Assembly: GCA_963790965.1 (NCBI GenBank)
Contig: CAWBQO010000004.1
Span: 15,169-79,168, forward strand
Source of the DNA: CAWBQO01 sp963790965
GTDB taxonomy: Bacteria > Bacteroidota > Rhodothermia > Rhodothermales > DASSAV01
Reading direction: 5' to 3'
Length of the DNA stretch: 64,000 bases
Shown here: piece after piece, positions 53,695 through 62,655 of the stretch
How positions within the stretch are numbered: the stretch's first letter is position 1
How the letters are laid out: each line of letters opens with the position of its first letter
Notes under the pieces: generated by a model
Databases searched by the model: none
The model's input: only the letters and a program-made list of their open reading frames with translations
What the model was told of the DNA's origin: nothing
Made by a program: the position numbers and the translations under genes

Positions 53695-54156
53695 ATGAGT
53701 CTTCAGGTAGAAATTCGCCAGCGGAAGCCTTTCGTTAGTCTGGAGGCGGAAGCGGCTCTTAGCATCGCGCGAACGGCTGCGGTGCTGGATAATGAACTGG
53801 CGGAGACGCTTAAACCCTATGGCCTGACGCCGACGCAGTACAATGTCTTGCGCATTTTGCGCGGTTCCGATCCGGAAGGATTGTGCCGGTTTGAAGTGGC
53901 CGACCGGCTGATTACGCCCATGCCGGACACGACACGGCTTCTCGACCGACTTGAAGACTCGAAGCTTGTGCGGCGGGAGCGGGATTCAGAGGACCGGCGG
54001 CAAGTCAAGACCTGGATCACCGAAGAGGGGCGCAGCCTCCTCGCGCGCCTCGACGAGGTACTTACGCGGCTTCATAGCGAACAGGTAGGGCGGCTTGGCG
54101 AAGAAAAGCTTCGCGTCCTTATCGACCTTCTCGTTCAGGTCCGCGACCGGCGATAG
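53695..54156 (+). CDS. MarR-family transcriptional regulator
   Basis: A 153-residue winged-helix regulator; the ATG at 53695 is preferred to a start 13 codons upstream because that would read into the operator region. A dimerisation helix region (about 10-40) is followed by the winged helix (about 42-115; LTPTQYNVLRILRGSD, DTTRLLDRLEDSKLVRRERDSEDRRQVKTWITEEG), in which DxRxxxxxLT-type wing residues are recognisable. It is first in a run with DoxX, YceI and WrbA genes, a combination typical of responses to quinones and other electrophiles, so it probably represses the operon by binding the double palindrome just upstream. No Cys is visible in the dimer or recognition regions, so thiol sensing of the OhrR type is not supported. 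Confidence 0.92.
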   Translation: MSLQVEIRQRKPFVSLEAEAALSIARTAAVLDNELAETLKPYGLTPTQYNVLRILRGSDPEGLCRFEVADRLITPMPDTTRLLDRLEDSKLVRRERDSEDRRQVKTWITEEGRSLLARLDEVLTRLHSEQVGRLGEEKLRVLIDLLVQVRDRR

Positions 54157-54199
54157 AGGCACAACACACGTCTGATCACCCCATTTAAACTCAGGAGAA

Positions 54200-54637
54200 A
54201 TGATGGCGCAAACAACTGACTCACCCTCGCGCACCGCGGCGCTTTCGACGGCGACCCTCACCTGGGGCGCGCTTGCGGTGCTTCGCATTGGCGCGGGGCT
54301 GCTGTTTATGCAACACGGCGCACAGAAACTGTTCGGTCTTCTCGGAGGAGCAGGCGGTTCCGGAGCGCCAGTCGAGCTTTTGTCACAACTCGGGTTTGCC
54401 GGCGTGCTGGAGTTCTTTGGCGGAGCGCTCATCGTTCTTGGCCTCCTCACGCGCCCTGTGGCCGCACTGCTTGCGCTGCTGATGGTGATTGCCTATGGCA
54501 TTGCGCACGCGCCGCAGGGTTTCGTGCCCGTTCAAAACGGCGGTGAGTTGGCGCTCATCTATGCGCTGGTCTTTGCTTTCCTCGCCGCTGCAGGGGCGGG
54601 CGCGTGGAGCGTCGACGGCCTTCGCAGCACCCGCTGA
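54200..54637 (+). CDS. DoxX-family membrane protein
   Basis: A 145-residue integral membrane protein with four probable transmembrane helices (about 22-42, 68-88, 90-108 and 115-137) and the family motifs LRIGAGLLFMQHGAQKLFG and LTRPVAALLALLMV. Two adjacent ATGs (54200, 54203) compete; an AGGAG at 54193-54197 is better spaced for the second. DoxX proteins are found with thiosulfate, quinone or thiol redox functions; here the partners WrbA and MarR favour a quinone-related detoxification role, which is an inference. Confidence 0.9.
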   Translation: MMAQTTDSPSRTAALSTATLTWGALAVLRIGAGLLFMQHGAQKLFGLLGGAGGSGAPVELLSQLGFAGVLEFFGGALIVLGLLTRPVAALLALLMVIAYGIAHAPQGFVPVQNGGELALIYALVFAFLAAAGAGAWSVDGLRSTR

Positions 54638-54678
54638 CGTTTCTCTTTCTCGTTCAATCACTCACATCCCAAAAGCAC

Positions 54679-55317
54679 ATGAAAACGACCCTTCTTGCTC
54701 TCATTTTCGGAATCATCCTCTCGGCCGGTCCGGCCTTCGCCGCATCGGGTCCTGACGGAACTCCCGGTCCAACATCCGCGGTTGTAGAAGAGGCCGCGAT
54801 GTACACGATTGATCCGGCGCATACGACTGTCGGGTTTCGGATTCGGCACATGGGCATTGCCTTCGTTGAAGGTGAGTTCGACGAGTTTGCCGGGACGATC
54901 ACGTTTGACCCGAACAATCTCTCCGCGACCAGGGCCGACGTGACCGTCAAAACGACCAGCATCGATACCGATGTGGAACGGCGCGACAATCACCTCCGGT
55001 CCGCCGATTTCTTTGATGTCGAGAGCTACCCGGAGATGACGTTCACGTCAACGAGCGTGCAGCCTACCGGCCCGACTTCATTTCGCCTTCTCGGCAATCT
55101 CACGATGAAAGGCAACACGAAGCCGGTGGCGTTCGATGTGGAAGCGGCCGGGCCGATCACGACGGATCAGGGTGCCCGCATCGGATTTCACGCGACGACG
55201 GAAATAGATCGGCGTGATTTCGGCATCACCTGGGGAAGCGATATGCCGAGCGGCGTGCCGTCCGTGGGCAATACCGTCCAGCTCGTTCTCGACGTTGAAG
55301 CCGTCGCAGGATCGTAG
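54679..55317 (+). CDS. YceI-family periplasmic lipocalin-like protein
   Basis: A 212-residue protein with a signal peptide ending AFAAS (start at the ATG at 54679) and a YceI domain (about 42-210). Typical features are YTIDPAHTTVGFRIRHMGIAFVEGEF at the start (here quoted in part), LRSADFFDVESYPEMTFTS and the closing RRDFGITWGS. YceI proteins form a lipocalin-like barrel that binds polyisoprenoids or amphiphiles. In an operon with DoxX and WrbA genes it may bind isoprenoid quinones in the periplasm. It starts 41 bases after DoxX. Confidence 0.92.
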   Translation: MKTTLLALIFGIILSAGPAFAASGPDGTPGPTSAVVEEAAMYTIDPAHTTVGFRIRHMGIAFVEGEFDEFAGTITFDPNNLSATRADVTVKTTSIDTDVERRDNHLRSADFFDVESYPEMTFTSTSVQPTGPTSFRLLGNLTMKGNTKPVAFDVEAAGPITTDQGARIGFHATTEIDRRDFGITWGSDMPSGVPSVGNTVQLVLDVEAVAGS

Positions 55318-55372
55318 TCGGTTTACCGCCTGATTGTACACTGTTTAACTCTCTCAATTCTGGTAGAACATC

Positions 55373-55972
55373 ATGTCTGCTGTCAAACTGACCATCGTTT
55401 ACTACTCGACCTACGGTCACAATCATCGCATGGCGAGCGTGGCGGCCGAGGCGGCGTCTGCGGCGGGCGCGGAAGTGCGCCTGCGCAAGGTTCGCGAGAC
55501 GGCCCCGCAGGGCGTCGTCGACGCGCAGGCGGCATGGAAGGATCATCAGGAAAAGACCTCCGATGTGCCGGAGGTCACCCCGGCGGATATGGAGTGGGCG
55601 GATGCCTACCTCTTCTCCTCGCCGACGCGCTACGGTGGCGCGACGAGTCAGATGCGGTCGTTCATTGACACGCTCGGCCCTATCTGGCAGCAGGGGAAGC
55701 TGTCCGATAAGGCGTTCTCGGCCATGACCAGCGCGCAGAACGCGCATGGAGGGCAGGAAACGACCTTGCAGACGCTCTACTACACGGCCATGCACTGGGG
55801 CTGCGTGCTCGTTCCGCCCGGATACACCGGCAGCGAAGTTTATGCGGCCGGAGGTAATCCCTACGGTGTGAGTGTCACGGCCGGCGATTCCGACCTGACC
55901 GCCGAGGAAGAGGCGGCTATCCGGCACCAGGCGCAGCGGCTCGTCAAATTCGCCTCAAAGCTCCGTTCCTGA
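55373..55972 (+). CDS. wrbA: NAD(P)H:quinone oxidoreductase, type IV (WrbA)
   Basis: A 199-residue flavodoxin-like quinone reductase of the usual WrbA length. The FMN phosphate loop YYSTYGHNHRMA is at about 10-21, PTRYGGATSQMR at about 84-95 and SAQNAHGGQETT at about 121-132, all WrbA signatures. It reduces quinones by two electrons, avoiding semiquinones. It is the last gene of the MarR-controlled run, 55 bases after YceI, and cytoplasmic. Confidence 0.95.
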   Translation: MSAVKLTIVYYSTYGHNHRMASVAAEAASAAGAEVRLRKVRETAPQGVVDAQAAWKDHQEKTSDVPEVTPADMEWADAYLFSSPTRYGGATSQMRSFIDTLGPIWQQGKLSDKAFSAMTSAQNAHGGQETTLQTLYYTAMHWGCVLVPPGYTGSEVYAAGGNPYGVSVTAGDSDLTAEEEAAIRHQAQRLVKFASKLRS

Positions 55973-56071
55973 TGAGGTAAAGGCGCGGGTGTTTAACCCT
56001 TTAGGTTTCGCGGCGCTGAGAGAAGGGAAGTGAACAGGAAGCATCTTTTCGCAAAAAGCCGAAAGATGAAC

Positions 56072-56099
56072 GTAGGGGCACGAACTATCGTGCCCCTAC
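56072..56099. repeat. Long perfect hairpin (MITE/REP-like)
   Basis: GTAGGGGCACGA, a four-base loop (ACTA) and TCGTGCCCCTAC make a perfect 12-bp stem. The TAGGGGC...GCCCCTA ends resemble palindromic dispersed repeats reported from many bacterial genomes. It lies in a tail-to-tail gap and could also work as a bidirectional terminator, although no T run follows. Confidence 0.65.
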
Positions 56100-56140
56100 A
56101 GGCATCCGGGCGAATGCCGCGAACGTCACGGCATCAAAAT

Positions 56141-56163
56141 CTCCGCGCCTCTGCGCCTCTGCG
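56141..56163. repeat. CGCCTCTG short tandem run
   Basis: The phrase GCGCCTCTGCGCCTCTGCGT contains CGCCTCTG twice, overlapping in an 8- to 9-base period. The same type of run is seen in gene-free DNA of various bacteria; no function can be inferred. Confidence 0.45.
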
Positions 56164-56344
56164 TCTAAATCATCAGTCCCTATAAGGCATCTGCCTCCCA
56201 GACTGTCATCCCGACCAAGGCGGCGCCACCAACCCTCATCATGAACCCACCTCATCCGCCGCCGCGCGGAGGGACCTCCTCAAGGGGCAACCACGCACCC
56301 CCGCCAGCCCGCCGCCCCGGAGAAGAACAACAACGCCCCGCCCG

Positions 56345-56369
56345 TCATCCTGAGCGCAGCGAAGGATCT
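56345..56369. repeat. TCATCCTGAGC...GAAGGATCT dispersed-repeat-like block
   Basis: The block TCATCCTGAGC followed by GCAGCGAAGGATCT is an imperfect inverted repeat (ATCCT...AGGAT) of a kind known from intergenic regions of many bacteria, including Bacteroidota relatives. Only one copy is in this window. Confidence 0.5.
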
Positions 56370-56485
56370 ACCCTTCCGGACTGCTCAGAGTCCTTTTAAG
56401 CAAGTTTGACACGTATCTGCCGTCACAGCTTGTTCGAAATGAAACAACAGCCTGTTAGCAACGTCCGCGCGAGAAGCGAACTGCC

Positions 56486-58138
56486 TTAAAGACCGGCGCG
56501 CAGGAACGTCGCCCCCACGATGGCGACGGCTTCTTTCTGGATGGCGCGGAGGTGCTCCGCCCCCTTGAAGCTCTCTGCGTAGATCTTATAGATGTCTTCG
56601 GTGCCGGACGGGCGTGCGGCGAACCAGCCGTTCTCCGTCACCACCTTGAGGCCGCCTATCGGCGCGTCGTTGCCGGGCGCGCGGGTCAGCTTGGCCGTGA
56701 TGCGCTCGCCGGCGAGCGTGTCCGCCTCAACGTCGTCCGGCGAAAGGCCCTTCAGAACTTCTTTCTGCGCGCGGGTTGCGGGAGCGTCCGTGCGCTCATA
56801 GACCGGGCTACCAAACGCCTCCTCCAGATCTCGGTAGTGTTCGCCCGGATCGTGATTCGTCTTGGCAGTGATCTCGGCGGCGAGCAGGTCCATGATGATG
56901 CCGTCCTTGTCAGTCGTCCACACCGTGCCGTTACGCCTGAGGAACGAGGCCCCGGCGCTCTCTTCGCCCCCAAAGCCATACGAGCCGTCCACGAGGCCCT
57001 CGACAAACCACTTGAAGCCGACGGGCACCTCGGCGAGGCGGCGTCCAAGCCGAGCCGCGACCCGGTCGATCATGGAACTCGAGACGAGCGTCTTGCCCAC
57101 GGCGGCGCCCGAGGGCCAGCCCTCCCGGTGGCGGAACAGGTAATCCACCGCCACGGCAAGGTAATGATTCGGGTTCATCAATCCGGCGCTCGGCGTCACG
57201 ATGCCGTGGCGGTCGAAATCGGGATCGTTGCCGAAGGCGATGTCGAAGCGGTCTTTCAGCTCGATCAGTCCGGCCATGGCCGCCGCCGACGAGCAATCCA
57301 TTCGGATCTTGCCGTCCTTGTCGACGCGCATGAAGGAGAAGGTGGGATCGACGCGCGGATTAACGACATCGAGGTTAAGGCCGTATGTCTCGGCAATGGG
57401 CTCCCAGTAGTGGACACCCGCGCCGCCCATCGGATCGACACCGATGCGCAGCCCGCTCGCGCGGATGGCGTCCATGTCCACGACAGCCGTGAGGTCGCGC
57501 ACGTAGGGCATGATAAAGTCGTGCTCGCGCGTCGTCTCGGCCCGGAGTGCCTTTTTGAACGGGACGCGCTTCACGTCCCGGAGACCATTCCGCAGGATCT
57601 CGTTGGCGCGCGCCTGGATCTGGGAGGTCTCTGAGGTGCCCGCCGGGCCGCCGCTCGGCGGGTTGTACTTGTAGCCGCCGTCCTCGGGTGGGTTATGTGA
57701 AGGCGTAATAACGACGCCGTCCGCGAGGCCCTCCTTGCGGCCGTGATTGTAGGTGAGGATGGCGTGCGAGACGGACGGCGTGGGCGTATAGCCGCGCCCG
57801 CTCTGGTAACGCACCTCGACGTTGTTGGCGGCGAATACCTCGAGCGCCGTCGAGTGGGCGGCTTCAGAGAGCGCGTGCGTGTCCATTCCAAGAAACAGCG
57901 GTCCGTCGATGCCGCCCGCCCGGCGATATTCGCAAAGTGCCTGCGTGACGGCGAGGATGTGCGCCTCGTTGAAGCTGCCGTCAAGCGAGGTGCCGCGGTG
58001 GCCCGACGTGCCGAAGGAGACCTGCTGGAGTACATTGCTTGGATCCGGCTGCCGGATGTAGTACTCGGAAAGCAGGCGAGGGACGTTAACGAGCATCTCA
58101 GGCGGCGCGGGCCGTCCGGCGAGTGGGTGCTGGGCCAT
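56486..58138 (-). CDS. pgm: Phosphoglucomutase, alpha-D-glucose-specific
   Basis: A 550-residue cytoplasmic enzyme with the four-domain alpha-D-phosphohexomutase fold and near the usual length for bacterial Pgm. Key motifs: VSFGTSGHRGTS near the N-terminus, the phosphoserine loop VITPSHNPPEDGG with Ser147, the metal loop FGNDPDFDRHG, the sugar-binding FGGEESAGASFLR and the phosphate-binding RPSGTEDIYKIYAES. It interconverts glucose 1-phosphate and glucose 6-phosphate. It would take up glucose 1-phosphate released by the GH94 phosphorylase of the mannan block, linking the polysaccharide locus to glycolysis, but it is a general housekeeping enzyme and need not be dedicated. Confidence 0.95.
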   Translation of the reverse strand: MAQHPLAGRPAPPEMLVNVPRLLSEYYIRQPDPSNVLQQVSFGTSGHRGTSLDGSFNEAHILAVTQALCEYRRAGGIDGPLFLGMDTHALSEAAHSTALEVFAANNVEVRYQSGRGYTPTPSVSHAILTYNHGRKEGLADGVVITPSHNPPEDGGYKYNPPSGGPAGTSETSQIQARANEILRNGLRDVKRVPFKKALRAETTREHDFIMPYVRDLTAVVDMDAIRASGLRIGVDPMGGAGVHYWEPIAETYGLNLDVVNPRVDPTFSFMRVDKDGKIRMDCSSAAAMAGLIELKDRFDIAFGNDPDFDRHGIVTPSAGLMNPNHYLAVAVDYLFRHREGWPSGAAVGKTLVSSSMIDRVAARLGRRLAEVPVGFKWFVEGLVDGSYGFGGEESAGASFLRRNGTVWTTDKDGIIMDLLAAEITAKTNHDPGEHYRDLEEAFGSPVYERTDAPATRAQKEVLKGLSPDDVEADTLAGERITAKLTRAPGNDAPIGGLKVVTENGWFAARPSGTEDIYKIYAESFKGAEHLRAIQKEAVAIVGATFLRAGL

Positions 58139-59037
58139 GGAGATAGGAGATTCTTGGGTGCGAACTGGAACCGGCGAGGAAGGACACCTTCTACGGGCAC
58201 CTTCCGAAGATTAAACTACGCCTGCCGCCGGACTTTGTAAAATGGCGAATGTGCCCATTTCGTGTGTCTTCATAAGCGCGGCACGGTTGAGCCGCTTCGT
58301 AACAATCGCCGCGCACCGGCTTCCGAGCGCCTTCGTCCACAGGCGCGCCTTCTTCGGTTGAGAATCGTCCGAGAGTGCTGGGCGAAGATGGTACCGGCCG
58401 GGGGCAACCTGAGCCGACCGGCCGTTGCGCGAGCTTCCATCCGCCGTCTAAACGATTGACGGAATACGCGCCGCGCCCTGAACGGGAGATCTCAGCGGCC
58501 TCGCGGCTCTGAGCCGATAACAGGCGAGGCGAGACGAATCTGCCGCGCGTCTCGCCATTCCAACGGTAGATCGCCTACCATAAAACAACCGATAATAACA
58601 GTTATGGGGAACAGTTATGCTATGCAAATACAGACAGATAGACACCATGCTCAATGTAACGACCGATAGAGTTCCGAGCTGCCGCCTGGGTGCCGCGAAG
58701 CTGTTGCGCGAAGCTCCGCGGCGGTTCTCGCTCCCGCGCTCACCGGACGCTTCGCCTGACGCTGGGTGCGGACGATTTCGCCGTCACGAGCGCGCAGTAA
58801 CAGCGCCCTTCTCTCTACCGCAAGCCAACGATCATCCTCACGAACGATGCGCTCCGTCCATGGGAAGAACGTATTTCGTTATCTTATTTTTCGCTTTCTA
58901 TTCCTTACTTATTCTTGCTCTTGCTCTTGCGTTTGGTCGCGGAATTAGGTATGATCTATGGGACGAGAAAAACGGCCCTGCGCGGCGCTGCGGAGGGGCT
59001 TATTCGAACAATTACACGACTCCCGGTCCGACATAAC
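58139..59037. other. Gene-poor gap between pgm and the tagatose-type operon
   Basis: 899 bases between divergent genes. Short open frames occur, but none has a signal, domain or credible start. It includes an 11-base palindrome ATAACAGTTAT (58595-58605), a direct repeat of AACAGTTATG at 58597-58606 and 58610-58619 (13-base period), and a TTGCTC triplicate around 58912-58932. The AT-rich part at 58560-58625 is the best place for promoters or an operator. Confidence 0.6.
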
Positions 59038-60030
59038 ATGCCAGAAGCGCAGGTAGACAACTCCGAAGCCGCCACGCCGGATCTCGTGGTGGTTGGCGAA
59101 CTGAACGTGGATCTGATCTTGGAGCGGCTAAACGAAGCGCCGGCTCTTGCAAAGGAGCGCATCGCGCGTGGCCTGACGCTCACGCTTGGCAGTTCCTCTG
59201 CCATTCTCGCTGCTAATGCCGCCCGTCTTGGGCTTTCAGTTGGATTCGCCGGCTGCATTGGAGAGGACGCTTTCGGCGACTTTGTGCGGAACGCGCTCAT
59301 CGAGGCCGGCGTGGACGTGAGCCACTTGACGCGAAATGCTGACGAGGCCACCGGCCTCACCGTGATCTACACGTTCGCGGGTGATCGCGGTATGTTGACC
59401 TACCCCGGCGCAATGTCCACTTTTACCTTTGAGCAACTTCCGCTCGACTGGATCACGTCGGCGCGCCACCTGCACCTCTCATCCTATTACCTACAGCCTG
59501 CCCTCCGGCCGTCCGTGCCGGATCTATACCGCACCGCGAAGAAAGCCGGCCTTTCGACCTCGTTCGATACCAACTGGGATCCGGATGAAGCTTGGGGCGA
59601 TGACATTTACGCCGTCTTTCCCTACGTGGATGTCTTCTTGCCCAATGATGCCGAAGCCAAACTCATTGCCCGTGAGGACGATCTTCAGATGGCCATTGAA
59701 AAGCTGGCGAAGCACGTGGGTATCGTGGTCGTCACTTGTGGCAAGGACGGCGTTGTCGCTCGTCGCGGTGACGAGCAGTTCCACGTCGGCGCGCTTCCGG
59801 TCACGCCCGTCGACGCCGTCGGCGCGGGCGACAGCTTTAACGCCGGGTTCCTTTCGCAGTACGTTCGTGGTGCCGACCTCGCCGGCTGTCTTACCGCCGG
59901 CACTCTCTCGGCCGCCTTTTCGACCACGAGCGCCGGTGGAACGACGGCCTTCCGCGAACGTGACCGCTACCGCGAGTTTGACGAGAAAATGCGTCCGCTC
60001 GCCGACGTCACCTCCACTCACAAAGTTTAA
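59038..60030 (+). CDS. PfkB-family sugar kinase
   Basis: A 330-residue ribokinase-like kinase. The ATG at 59038 starts before the first beta-strand (DLVVVGELNVDLIL); the frame is open further upstream, but that part is unlike the family. GSSSAILAANAARLG forms the substrate-binding region, and VDAVGAGDSFNAGF carries the catalytic Asp265 and the anion hole. Its place before LacD-like, AgaS and GatZ genes suggests tagatose 6-phosphate kinase (product tagatose 1,6-bisphosphate), but fructose 1-phosphate-, ketogluconate- or adenosine-type substrates cannot be excluded from the sequence. Confidence 0.85.
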   Translation: MPEAQVDNSEAATPDLVVVGELNVDLILERLNEAPALAKERIARGLTLTLGSSSAILAANAARLGLSVGFAGCIGEDAFGDFVRNALIEAGVDVSHLTRNADEATGLTVIYTFAGDRGMLTYPGAMSTFTFEQLPLDWITSARHLHLSSYYLQPALRPSVPDLYRTAKKAGLSTSFDTNWDPDEAWGDDIYAVFPYVDVFLPNDAEAKLIAREDDLQMAIEKLAKHVGIVVVTCGKDGVVARRGDEQFHVGALPVTPVDAVGAGDSFNAGFLSQYVRGADLAGCLTAGTLSAAFSTTSAGGTTAFRERDRYREFDEKMRPLADVTSTHKV

Positions 60031-60240
60031 GAGACTGCGAATTTTCTATCGATGGGGTACATCACAGTTTTACAGGGCTTTGTACGCGACTGGAATGCCG
60101 CCTAACACCCCCGTGATCCCCCGGAAGGGGGACGATGCGTTGGTACTTTGATCCATAGTGTCAGTTACATACTGTGCTTTCTGATATTTCGACAGCCTTT
60201 TAAACGCTCCCCCCTCTCTGGAAGCTAACGACTCTCACGG

Positions 60241-61305
60241 ATGACAAGTGTAGACAACAGGGCTGACGTTGTGCGTTCAGCCGGAAAATACCGCCGCCTC
60301 CTTCGCCTCAGCGACGCTTCCCATCGCTTCTCGATGCTTGCCATCGACCAGCGGGGATCGCTTCGCAAGATGATCGGCGCAAAGATCGGCGTTCCGCCCG
60401 AACAAGTTCCGGGCGAGGCGCTTGAATCCCTCAAACGTGTCGTGACGACGGCCGTGGCACCGCTGGCGACCGCGGTTCTCACCGACCCGCTGCACGGCTA
60501 TCCCGCTTCTCCTGCTTCCATTCCCCCGCACGTCGGCCTTCTTCTGGCCGTCGAGGTGACGGGCTACGAGGCGACCGGAGAAGCCGAACGCCTTTCCACC
60601 CTTATTGAAGGTTGGAGCCCGAGGCGCATTGGTGAGGCTGGTGCCGACGCCGTCAAACTCCTCCTCTGGCACCGTCATGACGCTTCCGAGACCACGCAGC
60701 GCCACCAGGACGAGATTGTTGAACAAGTCGGAGAAGAATGTGAGCGAGAAGGGCTGCCTTTCGTGCTCGAGATTGTCACGTATCCGCTGGCCGGGCAACG
60801 CGCGGCGTCGGCCGAGTATGCCCGCGTCAAGCCGGAGATCGTGATCGACGCCGCCCGGCGCTTTTCCGAAGATCGTTTCCGGGTCGACCTCCTCAAGCTC
60901 GAGTTCCCGGGCCACCTCAAGTACGTGGACGCCTTTCAAGACCGCCCCTTCGCGGCCGGAGAAGTGGTTCACACACTCGCAGAGACGGAGGCAAACTGCC
61001 GGCGTCTGGACGAAACCTCGCGGGTGCCGTGGGTGATTCTTAGCGCGGGCGTCGACCCGGGCGAGTTCGTGGAGAACGTTCGTCTTGCCAACAAAGCCGG
61101 TGCAAGCGGCTTTCTTTGCGGCCGATCCGTATGGAAGCACGCCGTAGACTATTTCCCGGACGAGAACGCCATGCGCCTATTTGCTGAAACCACAGCGTCG
61201 GACCATTTCCGGAGAATACGCGATGCGAATGCCGGCGCAAGGCCGTGGACGCAGCACCCTCACTTTGCCGCAGTTGATGCGGAACAACGCACGTTAGCCG
61301 AGTGA
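60241..61305 (+). CDS. LacD-like tagatose 1,6-bisphosphate aldolase
   Basis: A 354-residue class I aldolase of the LacD/DeoC-like family. FSMLAIDQRGSLRKM near the N-terminus, GADAVKLLLWHRHD in the middle and VDLLKLEFPG with the probable Schiff-base Lys219 are characteristic. AGASGFLCGRSVWKHA is the usual phosphate-binding end. It would split tagatose 1,6-bisphosphate into glyceraldehyde 3-phosphate and dihydroxyacetone phosphate in the cytoplasm. It lies 210 bases after the kinase; a CCCCC-GGAA-GGGGG hairpin (60118-60131) in that gap might adjust expression between the two. A sulfoquinovose-type (SqvD/YihT) aldolase is an alternative member of the family. Confidence 0.85.
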   Translation: MTSVDNRADVVRSAGKYRRLLRLSDASHRFSMLAIDQRGSLRKMIGAKIGVPPEQVPGEALESLKRVVTTAVAPLATAVLTDPLHGYPASPASIPPHVGLLLAVEVTGYEATGEAERLSTLIEGWSPRRIGEAGADAVKLLLWHRHDASETTQRHQDEIVEQVGEECEREGLPFVLEIVTYPLAGQRAASAEYARVKPEIVIDAARRFSEDRFRVDLLKLEFPGHLKYVDAFQDRPFAAGEVVHTLAETEANCRRLDETSRVPWVILSAGVDPGEFVENVRLANKAGASGFLCGRSVWKHAVDYFPDENAMRLFAETTASDHFRRIRDANAGARPWTQHPHFAAVDAEQRTLAE

Positions 61306-61332
61306 CCTGACGATCAGGTCGAGGACTCTTCT

Positions 61333-62655
61333 ATGATGGACACCATGAACAAAGGTGATTCGGCCTTGGCCGAGTACCTGAACGCGCTCAGCCCGGTTAA
61401 AAACGCGCTCGGCAGCCTTCTCCAGAATCTCGAAGGACGCGATGGTATCGAGCACACGCCGCAGGAAATTGCGCAACAGCCGTTCCTCTGGCGGCGAACC
61501 GCTCGGTCGATGCGCGAGCGTGCCGCCGCGCTGAAAACGTTTCTCTCCGCGACGCATCTTTATGACGGAGACGCGCGACCAACAATCGTTCTGACCGGTG
61601 CCGGGACGTCTGATTACATCGGCCAGTCGGTGGCTGATCTTTTTCGGGAGCGACTGAATACGGCCGTTATATCATGGCCGACGACGCGCATCACGGCTAA
61701 TCCGGGCACGTTCTTCGCCGGTATTCAGCCCCGGATCATGGTGCATTTTGCCCGTTCAGGAAACAGCCCCGAGAGCCTCGCCGCCCTCGATCTCGCCCTT
61801 GAGCACCAGGCGAGCCGTATCCGGCACGTGGTCATCACCTGCAATGCCGACGGAGCGCTTGCAAAGCGGGCGCAGAGGAGTGCGGACAGCGTCTACCTTG
61901 TCGTGCTGGATGAGGCCTGCAACGATCGCGGCCTCGCCATGACCAGTTCGTACACGAATATGGTCGTGGCTGCGCAATCTATCGCTTACCTCGACAACAT
62001 AGATGCCTATGTCGGTATCATCGACCGGACGGCTGCAGCCGCAGAACGGTTCATCCGGCACTACTCGGACGAAATCGATGCGCTCGCGAGTCTCAACGCC
62101 TTTGACAGGGCGTTCTTCCTCGGAAACGGTGATCTATTGGGAGCCGCCTCGGAATCGGCCCTGAAGGTGCAGGAACTGACCGCCGGCCGCCTCATCGCTA
62201 AGAGCGACGACACGCTTGCCTTCCGGCACGGTCCCGTCTCCGCGGTGAATGGGCGCAGCCTCGTTTCCTTCTTCCTCTCTGCCGACGCCTTCACGCGCCG
62301 GTACGAACTCGATGTCCTCAACCAGTACCGCGAAGCCTTCGCCGCACTCGGGGCCACGACGCTGGTCATGACGGCCCGGCCGACTGACGTGGAGAACGCC
62401 GACGGATTGTCGCTCCTGTGCTACGATCCCGACGACGAGTACCGCATCCCTGCCCAGCACCAGGTCACCCTCGCCGTCCTCGTTGGCCAATTGCTGGCAC
62501 TTTTCGCATCGTACGGGATGGGCTACAACGTCGACAATCCAACGGCCGACAGCGGGCTTTACGCCCGCACCGTTCAGGGCGTGCGCCTCTACCCGTATGC
62601 GCCGCTTGGTTCCGCTAAGGCGAACGATGATTCTTATGGAGGCTACCATGCATAA
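61333..62655 (+). CDS. agaS: AgaS-family SIS-domain aldose/ketose isomerase or deaminase
   Basis: A 440-residue protein with two SIS domains, as in AgaS. The first has VLTGAGTSDYIGQSVADL (about 87-104) and HFARSGNSPESLAA (about 137-150); the second has FLGNGDLLGAASESALKVQELTAG and a KSDDTLAFRHGPVSAVN stretch (about 260-310). AgaS deaminates and isomerises galactosamine 6-phosphate to tagatose 6-phosphate, the step before the kinase and aldolase. The protein is some 50 residues longer than the E. coli form, mostly at the N-terminus. It begins 27 bases after LacD and overlaps the next gene by 8 bases. Confidence 0.88.
   Translation: MMDTMNKGDSALAEYLNALSPVKNALGSLLQNLEGRDGIEHTPQEIAQQPFLWRRTARSMRERAAALKTFLSATHLYDGDARPTIVLTGAGTSDYIGQSVADLFRERLNTAVISWPTTRITANPGTFFAGIQPRIMVHFARSGNSPESLAALDLALEHQASRIRHVVITCNADGALAKRAQRSADSVYLVVLDEACNDRGLAMTSSYTNMVVAAQSIAYLDNIDAYVGIIDRTAAAAERFIRHYSDEIDALASLNAFDRAFFLGNGDLLGAASESALKVQELTAGRLIAKSDDTLAFRHGPVSAVNGRSLVSFFLSADAFTRRYELDVLNQYREAFAALGATTLVMTARPTDVENADGLSLLCYDPDDEYRIPAQHQVTLAVLVGQLLALFASYGMGYNVDNPTADSGLYARTVQGVRLYPYAPLGSAKANDDSYGGYHA

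Larger units (their letters stand above)
55973..56485. other. Gene-free, repeat-rich stretch
   Basis: 513 bases with no credible gene between WrbA and pgm, which end towards each other. The stretch holds a long hairpin (56072-56099), a CGCCTCTG tandem run (about 56141-56163) and a 25-base repeat-like block (56345-56369). Such mixed short repeats are usual in gene-end gaps of large environmental genomes, and nothing else is seen here. Confidence 0.75.

Noticed and set aside
56141..56163. CRISPR-like repeat
   Set aside because: The units are 8 to 9 bases and contiguous with no spacers, and no cas genes are present in the window.
58617..59036. 139-codon frame before the PfkB gene
   Set aside because: One hydrophobic patch only, no recognisable domain, low-complexity Leu/Ala run made by a TTGCTC repeat, and no support for translation.
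60118..60131. CCCCC-GGAA-GGGGG hairpin as terminator after the PfkB gene
   Set aside because: The stem is only 5 to 6 bp and no T run follows; the genes on both sides appear to belong to one pathway, so termination is not convincing.
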